A stretch of DNA of 64,000 nucleotides from Opisthorchis felineus (taxonomy: Eukaryota > Platyhelminthes > Trematoda > Opisthorchiida > Opisthorchiidae): positions 370,280-434,279 of the forward strand of contig SJOL01001191.1 in the NCBI GenBank assembly GCA_004794785.1. Direction: 5' to 3'. Shown in pieces: positions 48,801-60,474 of the stretch (within the stretch, counting starts at the first letter, position 1; the number at the start of each line of letters is the position of its first letter). A program made the position numbers and the translations under genes. A model generated the notes under the pieces. The model was not told the DNA's origin and made no database searches. It was given only the letters and a program-made list of their open reading frames with translations.

Positions 48801-51800
48801 GTAAACTCACCTGAGCTTCCAATAGTTCGACACATTACGAACCGTATCAAATGTCGGTCACCCCAGTTCCCGCATGACCAGCTGATCGTGAATTTCTGAA
48901 GCCGAATTTTTTTACGATCACAGTTCACCCGGCCTGAGTAAGACTCACTTAATTTGTCGGGTTGATGTCTCAGCAGTGCTATTTGTTATATTTGGAATTC
49001 CGGGCCAAATATGACTCAGATCGTACTAAACAGATTGGTGTATAATGTGGGAAGTTTTGAAGTCTAAACACGGCGTAGTGGTTTAAGATGTCATAACTCA
49101 ACGTTTCGGTTACTGTAGATAACCATTTTCACAATCAATTGAATACGGATCGAATGCAGCGTCGGTTGAGTCCGCCATCGTGTCTTCTGACGGATGTGTT
49201 CCTGAGCTCAGGTGGCAGATAGATACTAACACCGTGTGTGGGTGTGGGGTAACTCTGCGAATTTACGCGTGATTTTTGCTTGAACTGGGCCTCTGTTCGT
49301 TGTTTGGTTGGTTGTGGTTCCTGCTTTACCTCTGGCCACTGTGTCTACTAGGGTGCGAATTAACTCAGATGGATGGGACGCTAGCTCCATCATTTCGGTT
49401 GACGCAGTTCAGTGATGTGTTTACCTTGAGTGCTTCAGCGCACGTCTGTTCCACGTGTGGCCTGAATGTGGACTGCCGTATACGCGTGTGACGTCCGAAT
49501 GAGCTCTTGTTCGGGCTATCTGGACAAATCGTATCACAGGTGATTTTCCTCCAATTGATGCATGAACAACGAGTTGCTTGTGTGGGAGTGAGACACCGAC
49601 AAATTGTACAAGGTAGATGCTTGCAATAAAGTGACACCGTGTGAAGCAGAGATACTGATTAGCCACCAACCAGTGATAATACCAATCGAACAGAAAAGCT
49701 TGTGCGTGGTCGTGCGGACCTGCAACGCCTCAGTGTATGTGCATGTGTTTGGAGTCCTACGAATGACACCGGTTGGGCAGCTTGGTGTTCGGTTCAGCTC
49801 ACTGATAGCATGTGCTCTCCGCTCAGTGGTCGTTGATGTGCGAAACACAGCTTGGGGTATCTCATATCTACTCACCTAGTGGGATACTGCTGTCTCTCAA
49901 GTGGCGGAACGGATTACGTCTGGAGAAAGACGAACGTTAGTATGCACCGCCAGAGTGAGTCAAATTTTGACCGAGTGTTCTATCTCACTTGGACTTTTGT
50001 CCAGAATCCTCATGTTTATTGGATATTCAGTTCAACATTCCATTCTGTTGTGGAACCATTCTGGATAAAAACGAACTAAGATTGGAAGAGTCCTATCAGC
50101 CTAAACTTCCACGGCGTGATATGTAGAGACAGAAGACACAAAGTAGGGAATCAATAGACTGCTTGTCAATCTGGTTGGAGCCAGGCAGCCAAAGAATGTC
50201 TGAATATTCTGACTGATAGATTTCAGCTGTTGGCTGGCGTCGTTAGCTTTTCTGGAATCCAGCGAAGGACAAAATTGGTGGCTTTCCCCTCGCTTGCTTG
50301 GAAACAATGTGAGGCAGCTGAAAATCATGTACAAAACCAGGTACACATGTGGGAGATTCGGTGAGTTTTCTTAAATCCATCGGTCTGTCAACCTCCATTT
50401 TCTGGAAAAATCTGTGAAATTTGACCAAACGCACTGAACACCGGTCCCTCCGCAGGCATCATAGTAGGCTACGAAAACAGACAAGGGGAGCAACGTGTTA
50501 CTCGATCAATACCCTAACGTCTGCAAATTTCCAAATTACCCTGGTGAGCTGAAACAAATTCGGCCTGTATTTCCAGACTTACACTATATAGGGGTGTGGT
50601 TTATCGGCGCAGCGCACAAACCAGTGAACAAACTACTCAAGTGGAATCCGAATGCATCTTCATAGATAGATTTAGTTCAACGTTTTAAAAACTCATGTGA
50701 TCAATGAGCAATTAACGAAATGCCATTAGTTGAAGAACAATTTACCAAGCCAACAAGCTATAATCACCGCCACAACCAATAAAACGGGACAGGCCGGATG
50801 TAAGTTCAACCTTCCAAGCTCAACGTGAGTCACATAAGACGTTTGCTTGCCTGCGAAAGAGTGTCCGATAGTCATCCGTCTAGTGACAGAGGAATAAAAG
50901 TGTGTTTTGAAGAATTTTTGGGATGGATATTGTTCAATAATTGTCTTGGTCTTTCTCTCTCCCTCTGGAATTTCAGCTAGACTTGTTCAAATCGGTTCCA
51001 CCAGTAGTTGGAATGTTCCCGGTGCTCTCCCGATCTAGTGAGTCTAATTCGAGACAAAAGCTGTTCATAATCGTTTCTGTAGGTAAGGATTATCAGTGGC
51101 CATCGGCTGAAAGTACGATCTCAGCATTCAAATCTCATTCGGGTTTATTTTGGGGCCGCCACAACATTTTTCACACGCGTAATCCATGAAAATTATGCAA
51201 CACTGTCGATGGACACAGAGGGAAACGTAATTGAAATATAACACCAGGACATTAGGAAGTTCGTATAGGATTCAGATAACTCAAAAAATCTAACTGCGAT
51301 AGACCGAGACTTAAGACGAGTTGATGGATTCAACAGCTTTTGGGTTGTGGGCCTCAGTTGTGCGACACTCTGAGTTGGTAGTTGTGTCAAGTTCTGTGTT
51401 TATTTATCGGTCCTGTTACACTCCTGGCCTTTGGGGGCTGTTGGTTGTTGGTCTATTGCATTGCATATATGGAAACGCTCAACAATGAAGCATTTCGGAG
51501 AGATTTCATGATTCGGTTCACATTACAACCGTTAGGTTTTCCAATTCAGCTTGCGCCTGATGCATATTTGCGTTGCGATGAAAGATGTGAACATGGAATT
51601 GGTTGTGATGAGCCGAATGGAAGCTTTTGAGTATATGGTGGCCAGGGCTTCCGAGATGAAATATTACAGTGACACTTTATGGGTGTGATCTCCTGACCGG
51701 TTTCTACACACTAAATACACGTAATAAACTCCCCGTTTGGTCGAGATGCATGAATGTCGAATAGGCATAAAATGGTGGTAAGGGAAACCAGTTGGCCAAT

Positions 51801-51875
51801 GACCAAAACACATGAAACAATCGATAAAACTAGAAGAGGCTTTCGCTTGACCGTGTGGTGTTGTAACGCGCTGTT

Positions 51876-51892
51876 TGTGTGTGTGTGTGTGT
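51876..51892. repeat. TG dinucleotide microsatellite
   Basis: Eight and a half TG units. Confidence 0.9.
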
Positions 51893-52786
51893 ACGCTAGT
51901 GAACAGGTTAACGGAGCTGGACAAAATGGCACTATTCGTCAACTGGAAGCGTGTGCCAAATTCTTACACAACTCACCTACTCAGGTAACCTGTACTACGC
52001 CAGCTCAAACACTCCACCCATCCATCTCTCAAACACGGGAATTACAGGTTCCAGACGAGGGATGCATTTTCTGCCATCCACAGCGAGTTTGACCCTTAAC
52101 CCACAAATCCGGCCAGACTTTCCTACGACCGATAAATTCTCCCGAGGTGTGAAAGCTGTAAAATTCTTAACCCCTCCTCTAAACAAAGAACAATATCATA
52201 CGCGACCCCAAAACCTCAACCGCTATGCCTACGATTGAGCAGGTAACATTGAAAGCTTTTGGCCTGAAACTGAATTTTCGGCCATTCATTAGTAGCTGAA
52301 TCTCCAAGTGGCCACAGTGAGCTCAGCCAGTAAAATCTGTTCCTCACTTCAGCATGCACGGATTAGTTGAGTTCCGTCCGCCAATGTCATGCTTTAATTT
52401 CGTCTCGCTGGTTACCCGCAGTTTCTGATAAACCGTTGCGCCTTGTGCTTGAAAGATCAGAGCATGCAGAGTAACCAGAAGATAATCACTCACCATCGGG
52501 TGGAGTTGTTTTCTTTGAAGTTGTTTCTTGTTCAGATTTGAGAGGGTGGATTTCGGTTGTTGAGAATAGCCTACAGTGGGAATTTTTTGCTTGGGGAAAT
52601 CAGCTCTTCCAGGGGTGAAATTGCATGTTGGGAAGTTGGTTATTTGTAATTCAAAATTTTGTTGATATACCTGGACAACTAATGTAGTCGTTACGAGTGG
52701 GGTGGCAATTCCCTTTTAAGAGCGTGTTGATTCCGTCTATCCAAAGGCCTGCTTCCCATTCGTATATAAATTTTGGGATATATCTA

Positions 52787-52818
52787 TTATTAGTCTTATT
52801 AGTCTTAGTCTTATTATC
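52787..52818. repeat. TTAGTC-type imperfect simple repeat
   Basis: Several near-tandem TTATTAGTC and TTAGTC units; short and imperfect. Confidence 0.6.
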
Positions 52819-55306
52819 GGTTTTATTACATTGGTGGACCTCAAAAATAACTGCAGCAAGAGCAAACCCATGCAAATTATTCAAGGCTCTCTCCGTGAAC
52901 CAAATTTGTACCCACCGGCTGGGAACCATTAACCTCTTGACGGATGCGTGGTCAGCGCTGAGGGCGATGAAGCTGTTGGCAAAGCAGAGATAGACACATT
53001 TGTATGGGCACTGGGTACTGTTTACCACCCACGTCTGGTTTGGCGTTGGTAGGCTTGTGCGTTCCGGCAACTTGCTGTTATATTACTGCGCGTTGAGATT
53101 CCCGATGCGGAACTTTGAGTGACGCGTAGGTTCGACAATCCCGAATATCAAAAGGAAGAATTGGGTTCGAAAGTCTGCGGTACTGTTTACACAAGGATAT
53201 GCAAGTCTCTACGGCAAACCTCACTTGTACACGTTCGTAGCGTCAACAAATACACAAGTCTGTAACTGACCGGCAAAGTGTAGTGTCAACATCCGCACGG
53301 CAAATGTTGGGCGGAATGTTGGCTCAGAAAAGTGGGTTGTGATTGTCCCTTACGACGAGAGTCACGTGATTCTGATACGCGGTGCAATCATACGTAACTC
53401 ATGAGAAGATTAGTCAGGGTAGGTTCAGCAAACGGGACACGAACGCACATAGGTAAGTAGGTCAGTTGCGCCATTCACGCAGACACACATGCTAATACAC
53501 AAGTTTCGGACGGGACGGCCTTCTCGGCTGAAAAAGGTTCATTTGAAGATGTATGCATCGGGCGTGGATAGTTCATTCGCAAATGGTCATCAGGTTATAC
53601 CATGCAAGAAAAGTGGTTAAAAAGCTATGAAAATGTCAGGATAGATGAGGGATATCACGGTTGCAGACTAAACGTGGAGGATCATATTTAAAGAGTAGTA
53701 AAATTGTCAAGTTATAAATTACGTTTTCTGATTTAACAAGCTAGTGTAAGGTTGGCGAAATACTGCTTTTGGGCATACAGAATGGCGTTAAAAACACTAA
53801 CGCACAATACGTAGTCATGTCTCCTGGGTCTGACTGGAGCGACTCACTAAGAGAGAACGCAGAAAATGATGTGCACTGAACGTGAACGAAAAGAGCATGG
53901 CAGAGCATTGCACTAAACAGGGGGCAACGTGACGAACAGATATTGTCAGCCAATCAGACGATTTTAACATGTCAGTTAGGCTCGAAACGCGTCATTCAGT
54001 CTTGGACCGTGCGGGGCTGTGCAGCCCAGCAATCGGGTCAATGTTGCCCACTGTGGCTATTTGAATACACATAGTAGTGCGCCTCTGAAGATACCCAACC
54101 TGCCTTCGTGGTTTACCGTCACATCTACAAGCAGTGGCTTCCTCACATCCAACGGAAGGTCACTCAATTATATAGTTGTATATATTGGATCCAATCGACT
54201 ACACACTCAACATTTTCCAAATCATTTTTTCGCGGTTGCTGTCCCGTGTATTGCATAGTATAGTATATTACTGGATATATCTTATTAGATTAAGAGTGAG
54301 CAAGACTACTCTACCAATGGCATGACATAGTTCGCATCCATTTCATGGGCGAGTGTCCAGCAAAATGACACCAGCCAAAAAAACACACTCACTATCAAGC
54401 CAGTCGGGTCCGAATTGGAGAATATGTGCCTAATGTCTGCGTTTTGCTCAGCACGGTTAGATGCCACATGCAGAGGCGGATTTGTGCTCAGTAAGGTTGC
54501 GACACAGATCCATTCATTTGTTTTTCGGCTATAGGATACACACGTCATCACTTGATTCAGCATACCTACGATTTCTTGTTTGCTTTGCTCCAGACTTTCA
54601 GTCTGGTAGGACGCGTGGTGGACGCGTTTTTAATAACTAACTGCAGTGGACTAATGCAGTTTGATCAATGTCATCGTACGGTCATCGGTTCTTTGTTATT
54701 CAGTTACTGAGTCTAACGAGAGTGTTCTGCTTGCTTCAGGCTCGGGGAGAATCACTTCGAATAAAATTTCGGCGGTTTGCTTTTCGTACCGAGGTTTGTT
54801 ACGACTGCCACTGGCCCTCCTGCTCTTGAAGCTATTATTCCTGCTCGGAAAGTTATTATTAATGAATTTGAAAAAATGAAGATGTTTAGTGACATCATTA
54901 CACAGTCATGCAATAACGATGTTTGCTCGACTGGTAACCAATGCGTATTAGTGCAGAGCGTTCACTCCAGAAGACTCGGCATACCTCAATAAACACTCAC
55001 AAAACCTTCTAGAAAGCCAAGTGCAACTAAGGTTTTGTTTGTCCGGAGCACACGGGGGCTAATTAGAGTTTGTCGATGGAGAGCACACTCATCGAGGTTA
55101 AATTTTAGTTTTCCGAGAAAGCTACAAAATATTGTCTATAACCACCCTATCAGCCCACGCGTTTAAAAGTCGAATAGTTACACAACATATGTTCGGCAGA
55201 AAAGTTGTCTCCCATGGGTTATGATAGGCAGAGGTACTAAAAGCCACGTGCCTATCGCAGTGTCCTGCCATCCTGTTGGTTATGAATCCTACTTACAGTA
55301 CGGAAC

Positions 55307-55924
55307 TTACATGAATGCACATTGTATCTTCGAGTTAGCTTTCATGACTTCCCAACAGCCATTTTTCGGGTCACCCTCTGTTACAATCTCACCTTCCGAA
55401 GGCCAGTTTTGTCTGAATTGTTCCACAGATGAGAAGTTGTACTTGGATGGAGAGAATTGACAAATGGCTACACCCATGTGGTCCTGCTGGGGAACAGCGA
55501 CCAATTTCCGGCGCCAGTATACAACGATGCGGCTTTCAGGTCCACCGGTCTGATTCCAGCTAAATTCCATCCCGGTTGTTGTAAAGCCTGCTTCCCTCGG
55601 GTCACCCACACGCCATCCCTCTGTGGTATATGGTCTGGCATGATAAAGGCTGTTTATACTAGTAAACGAATCTAGGTCAGTCATCTCATCATGATCGAAC
55701 TCATGGATGAGATGCGAATTTTTTCCAATCAGAAAGGCGTGTACACCATGGAGCTCGTGATAGTCCGCGCAAACTTTGTGTGCTTCGCAGTATGAGCGGA
55801 CTGAGCCATTGCGAAAGAGGCATACGTCGGGGGCGAGTTCTGCTACATTGCCAGGACAGGTACACTCGCACATGGGGTGTGTGATAAGCAATAGCGACGA
55901 TAATAGTGTGACCAGGTTATGCAT
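55307..55924 (-). CDS. Secreted protein with C-type-lectin-like features
   Basis: An intact, intronless frame of 205 codons. The start was chosen at the ATG at 55924-55922 because it opens directly into a signal peptide (MHNLVTLLSSLLLIT); an in-frame upstream ATG at 56023 would add 33 residues that bury the signal. The mature part is Cys-rich. A short N-terminal CECTCPGN is followed by SYCEAHKVCADYHELHGVHAFLIGK (split here into the helix SYCEAHKVCADY and the strand HAFLIG). A WRVGDP block, FSWNQTGGPES, a VVYW strand and VAICQFSP follow. This order (Cys-containing helix, W-x-x-G region, closing ICQ) resembles a C-type-lectin-like fold, and I believe flukes have related secreted proteins. The typical sugar-binding EPN or QPD and WND motifs are not evident, so carbohydrate binding is uncertain. 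Asn-X-Ser/Thr sites (NGS, NQT, NFS) suggest glycosylation. No neighbouring gene informs its role. Confidence 0.72.
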   Translation of the reverse strand: MHNLVTLLSSLLLITHPMCECTCPGNVAELAPDVCLFRNGSVRSYCEAHKVCADYHELHGVHAFLIGKNSHLIHEFDHDEMTDLDSFTSINSLYHARPYTTEGWRVGDPREAGFTTTGMEFSWNQTGGPESRIVVYWRRKLVAVPQQDHMGVAICQFSPSKYNFSSVEQFRQNWPSEGEIVTEGDPKNGCWEVMKANSKIQCAFM

Positions 55925-56029
55925 TCCGCCCTTTTGATGAATAACTAGAACCGCACGTTTGGGATCTAATTTGTCACCACAGACAGCCCAACCAGTAGTA
56001 AGTAAACTGGCGAAAAATCTCACCTCTTC

Positions 56030-56990
56030 CTACGTTCCTGCCATTGGTTGACACCACACGGTTTGTGACCAATCGAAAACGACTACCCCAATGTCATTGA
56101 CTGGGGCTTGGCTCCTTCGAATCAGATTCCCTGGGTTTCATTGATTCCTGCCACGAGAATGAAAGCGAAATTAACCTCAGCGAAACTATGGGGTTTTCAA
56201 AGTTGATAATTTTACAGGGATGTATCGCTGCTGAACACCCCACTGCTATGCTGCTTATAGCCTCTTGTTTAAGTGAGCGGAATTTGAAGGTCACTAGCCA
56301 CCGTTGATGTGCATGCGATTACCAGTTTACGAGATAAAGTACGAGATAAAATCCCAGAACTCTTTGATGATTCCCGTCCTTCTTCAAATAGGAGATAACA
56401 TTTACAAAATTTACAATGTAAATTCCACCCAGGTGGACACATGAATTACATTTGGATCCGTTATACTCATCTGACGTAACAAACTGGATGCGTTTGTTTG
56501 CCGAATTTCGACAAGGTGCTGTTTTTTTGAAGTACCGCCTTGACTGCAGCATATAATTAGGGGATGCGTTGATGCACTGTGCATTGTTTTTGCGAATTCG
56601 CATCTCTGTGAGTGATCCCACCCTCAGTTATGCGCAACTTGTCAGGAAATAATGCAGATGTTCGCGTCTGAATTACCACCATCCCAAAGGGAGATTTTTC
56701 CCGTTAAAATGCATGACATTATTAAGTTCGGTTACGTCATAAAGCGCAACGAGGTTGCCGGAAACCAATCTGCTCATTTTGAGTAAAAATCAAAGCCTCG
56801 CTTCACTTCTGCCTCCGATACAGATACGCTGTAGCCTAAGAGAAACAGCCGCTTTACCGTCCTCATCATGATTTGAAAGCAGCCCTGTGGCAATTGTGTT
56901 GAGCACCATGACAAGAGAGATCATCCAACTCAAGAAATGTGAGCATACGTTTGCCATTTGATGAAAGTATTATTCATGTAGTAAGCCGTA
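56030..56990. other. No recognisable gene
   Basis: Frames at 56094-56294 and 56319-56621 (- strand) have no domain I know. This side would hold the 3' end of the Ty3/Gypsy element, but no long terminal repeat could be recognised. Confidence 0.4.
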
Positions 56991-56992
56991 AA

Positions 56993-57577
56993 TCATCCAC
57001 CTTGAAAAAGCGTAAGCAACGGGCGAGACTTAAAAAGAGTCGCGGGACTCTTCCCAGTAACTGAATGAAAAGCTTTCCTGTATTGCATCAGAAAATTATC
57101 AGTTCTGCGGTCTAATTCCACAGAAAGTAGGAGAGAATGAAGTAATAGAAGACTTAAGTACTTGCACGAAATTCTCAGCAAGCCCATTTGACTGGGGATG
57201 TCGTGAAGCAGTAAACAGACGTCGACATCTAAGGCCTTTTAACCATTCCTCGAGGGATTCTACAGTAAAGTGTGTGCCGTTGTCAGTGGCCAAAGCAATT
57301 GGTACACCTTCGTAACTGAATACTTTCCTCAACGCTTGTTGTGTGAATTCAGGAAGTGGTTAGAAAACTTTGGGCTAACGTGAATATTTCACTAACAATT
57401 AAAGCATAGTATTTGTCGACAAAAAGACCGTAGTCGGGAAACTTGCTGAAATGTTTCAAAAGTGGCTGGCCAAGGATACCAATCTGAAGAGTTGCCATGA
57501 ATCTTGTGGGTACATTTAACACAAGTTTTAGCAGTATTCTTGATGTCAGTATCTATTTCCGGCCACCAGCACGACAA
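56993..57577 (-). pseudogene. Ty3/Gypsy integrase remnant
   Basis: Three frames. 57392-57577 holds the end of the zinc-binding domain (CWWPEIDTDIKNTAKTCVKC). 57099-57332 holds the catalytic core: VFSYEGVPIALATDNGTHFT and, after a linker, HPQSNGLAENFVQVLK. 56993-57187 holds the following segment, FLMQYRKAFHSVTGKSPATLF. A broken reading near 57335-57430 (FPDYGLFVDKYYALIV) is the start of the core. Frameshifts and stops separate all parts. Confidence 0.85.
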
Positions 57578-57899
57578 GTGTGTAAGAGATTACATTTTAT
57601 CAGCCAGAGTGCAAATCTGCAAGAACAGCCGCTTGTCGAGTCGGTGGAATACCTTTATTCTCATGGCACAGAAAACCATCCGGAGTAATGGACAAACTTT
57701 CGCGGCGACAGTAAAATGCAGGAAATCGATGTCGTCCTTGCTGCTTCCAGCCGCGTTGCAGCGCACAAAAATGGCAGCAAAATCTCTTCTAGTATCAGTA
57801 ACAGTTGCACCCCGCTTGCCTGGTAATGGTTGGATCAATAAGCAGTCGGAATTGTTTGGATCGGATTCGCATAGTGGAATTCTGGATGAGAAATCGGCA

Positions 57900-59139
57900 T
57901 GGAGAATCACCGTTGCAGTCGTGTAGGTATACGGACTCAGTGCAATAATCCACCGTTGCACCATAACAGCAGATGACTTCGCTAGAGATTTTGTAGGACG
58001 ATACAAGAACTTCAAGGCCTCGTGATCAGTAGCGATGGTAAAGTTTGATCCAAAAAGATACTTATGAAGCCGTTGGACAGCTCAATATAGCGCAAGTGCT
58101 TCTCTTTGTGTTCGAGAATACACGCGTTTAGCTTCTGAGTCGACAGGAAATGCAGATCACTGGTCTATCACACTGATCAAGGATTGCTCTTATTCCAGTG
58201 GGAGAAGCATCAGTAATAATAGTCGAACGATGTTTGGCGGAAAGTGATTTCAAAACAGCTGAAGTTTGAAGATGACGAAGCAATGCACGAAACGTCTTTT
58301 CATGGTTGGAGGACCAAAAATTGATTGGCAAATATGACGTCAGACAAGCATGTTTAGCGAAATTAGGAACAAAACTGAAATAATAGTGAATTGCTCCTAG
58401 AACAGAACGCATCTCTTGTAGATTAGTTGGTGATGGCGCATTTACTAAAGGAGTTAGACCATTTATATAGGTCTTAAAACCACTGTCATCCACCATGTCG
58501 CCAAGACACGAAAGTGCTGGAACTGCAAAAGTGCATTTATCTGGATGAGTGGCTACACTGGACTAAGAAAATCGCTTTAGTAAGGACAATAGACGCACAT
58601 CATGGATAGCTTTATCATAAGCGTGCAGTATGACATGTTGGTAAGTCTCAAGACCCTCCAAATCTTTTCTAATAATATTCATAACTTATTGAAATACAGC
58701 TGGTGAAGCGCTCGGACAGAATAGAAAGAAAATTCTATCGGAATAACCCAAAAGGTTTGTTGATCATAGCAGTATTACTAGAGGCTTTGTCCAGTGGTGT
58801 TCGAAAATAGGCACGTTTTAGAGCAATTTTTGAAAACACACATAAACCTGATAAACCATACAGTACATCTTTGGGCTCTTCAGTGGTGCATGTGCATCGT
58901 AGTAACCGCGTACTTAATATTAGTCCCCACAATGTAATATAGTCTCCACAAATTCTTGGAGTAATACAATCGGCCTTTAGTGGAGTAACTGTCGGTGCTG
59001 TCCAACTTGATGGTTCAACAGAAGTCAGTATTCCTTTCTCACACGTTGAATTTATTGCTTGAAAAACAGATTCACCTAAGCCAAATGGAATATTTTGTCC
59101 CATGAGAGATATAGGATCTCCTGTAGCTTTGAGTTTCAC
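57900..59139 (-). pseudogene. Ty3/Gypsy reverse transcriptase and RNase H remnant
   Basis: In order on the - strand: EKGILTSVEPSSWTAPTV and PRICGDY (58735-59139 frame), FSKIALKRAYFRTPLD (motif A, where the usual Asp of IDL reads Ala), NKPFGLFR, a LFCPSASPAVFQ block near 58710-58675, and LEGLETYQHVILHA near 58660-58620, where the catalytic YxDD reads YQHV. The connection and RNase H follow (58128-58496: LQEMRSVLGAIHYY and STIITDASPTGI; 57590-58015: MVQRWIIALSPYTY). Loss of the catalytic Asp pair means the enzyme is dead irrespective of the stops. Confidence 0.85.
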
Positions 59140-59148
59140 CTTGGGTAT

Positions 59149-59511
59149 TTACATGCCAACTGTAGCCTTAGAACATTTAAGTAACAGTTTTTTTAGTTTA
59201 CTCACACTTACAGAAGTCAGTAAAGGGATGCAAGTTCTCAATGAGCGCAAAACTTTGAGTTCGTTAATCGCTTGTCCTGAGGTTGAAACTAAGAAATTAC
59301 ATTCGATTAGGGCACCTTGCGGCAACCTCACAGGAATCTCGCAACTATCAATTAGAGGTATAAAATGTCCGGTGATACCACGGATATTAACTTCTGTAGG
59401 CACTAGCACAACTCTGTGGTAAAATGCAGTTCGATCTGACTGTGGAATAATGGACTCAACACTACCAGTGTCAACAATGAAATAATGTTTCTGACCAGAA
59501 GTGGATGTCAA
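59149..59511 (-). pseudogene. Ty3/Gypsy aspartic protease remnant
   Basis: A 120-codon frame with the retropepsin active-site motif FIVDTGSVESIIP near its start (residues 11-23) and an IPLIDSCEIPVRL strand after it. The motif itself is intact, but the frame is cut from gag and from the polymerase. Confidence 0.8.
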
Positions 59512-59599
59512 AGTTTTAAAAATTGTGGGGCAAAATGGATAGAGAAAGGGTAGAGATATCTTCAGCTCTCAGAAGTTAAGTGACACACATTTTGGACTT

Positions 59600-60474
59600 A
59601 CAAACAAGTTGAATGTGTCCCGTTTACCGCAGATAAAATAGTTCGCTGGCCAGTGAGGGCTTGAATGCCTGGGACAATTTCGTCCACAGGATTCACGTTT
59701 TTCAAATTTTTAACCGCTGAATTAGAATTATGATCTGTGAAGCGATGTATTGATGGATTTGGAGTACGAAAGTTTTTTCGAGGTTTGAATGTGTTGTCTA
59801 TCTGCATTCTTGAACTAGTCCTTTTGCAGTAGTTTAACAACACTGCTTCATCAGTCTTCGTTACCTGCTTCACATCTTCATACTGCTCACATATTTTTCG
59901 AATTGGTTGAAATTGTTGATCTGGATGGAGCAGCAGATTCTGTTGTAATTCGGGCAACTGAATACCAGCAATGAGTCTATCACGCAATCGGTCTTCTAGT
60001 TGGGCAACGTAGTCATATTTGGCTGCCTGCGTCTGTAATTCTAATGCAAAATCACTGACCGAGTGAGAACGGGAGCGCATCGACATTGACCTAACTCTTT
60101 CGGTTGCTATGAAGTTAATCGATTTGAAGTGTTGCAGAACTTTTTTCTTCAATGCATTATAAGAAATACTGATTGGAGATTTAGGATATACTAAATTCTT
60201 GATCAGCGTATACGCCTCCTTGCCAGCAATTTAGAAAATACGCCGTTAGTTCCTTTTCATCCATATCGGATTTTGCAAGATACTCTGTATCAAACCGTTC
60301 AAAATAATCTTCTACGTCTCGCGCAGTTGAATTGACATTTAACGGTTTCATTTTGGTAGGCACGATGAATTGTCCCAATAACGACGCCAAAATGTAGTAA
60401 TTGTGTTCGGCACGTATATCAATATAACCAAACAAACTAGCACGTACGTATTCAAATTGATGTGGACATAGCAC
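59600..60474 (-). pseudogene. Ty3/Gypsy gag remnant
   Basis: Two frames. The first (60181-60474) has a capsid-like start with VPTKMKPLNVN and DVEDYFERFD. The second (59598-60152) continues with FALELQTQAAKYDY, LEDRLRDRLIAGI and LPELQQNLLL, a pattern seen in Ty3/Gypsy capsids. A - strand reading near 59690-59600 in another frame gives ESCGRN...PHWPAN and FICGKR, the remains of two zinc knuckles, several of whose Cys and His are lost. Confidence 0.75.

Larger units (their letters stand above)
48801..55306. other. Long stretch with no recognisable gene
   Basis: About 6.5 kb of short overlapping frames on both strands (the longest is 139 codons, 52651-53070, - strand, with no known domain). No RNA gene found. 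Small simple repeats only: TG run at 51876-51892 and a TTAGTC-type run near 52787-52818. Confidence 0.4.
56993..60474 (-). mobile_element. Decayed Ty3/Gypsy LTR retrotransposon
   Basis: About 3.5 kb on the - strand keeps the full Ty3/Gypsy order gag, protease, reverse transcriptase, RNase H, integrase. Each part is frameshifted or carries stops (see the separate entries). No long terminal repeats, primer-binding site, polypurine tract or target-site duplication could be recognised, so the ends are those of the readable coding part. Flukes are known to carry many Ty3/Gypsy families; the exact one was not fixed. Confidence 0.88.
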
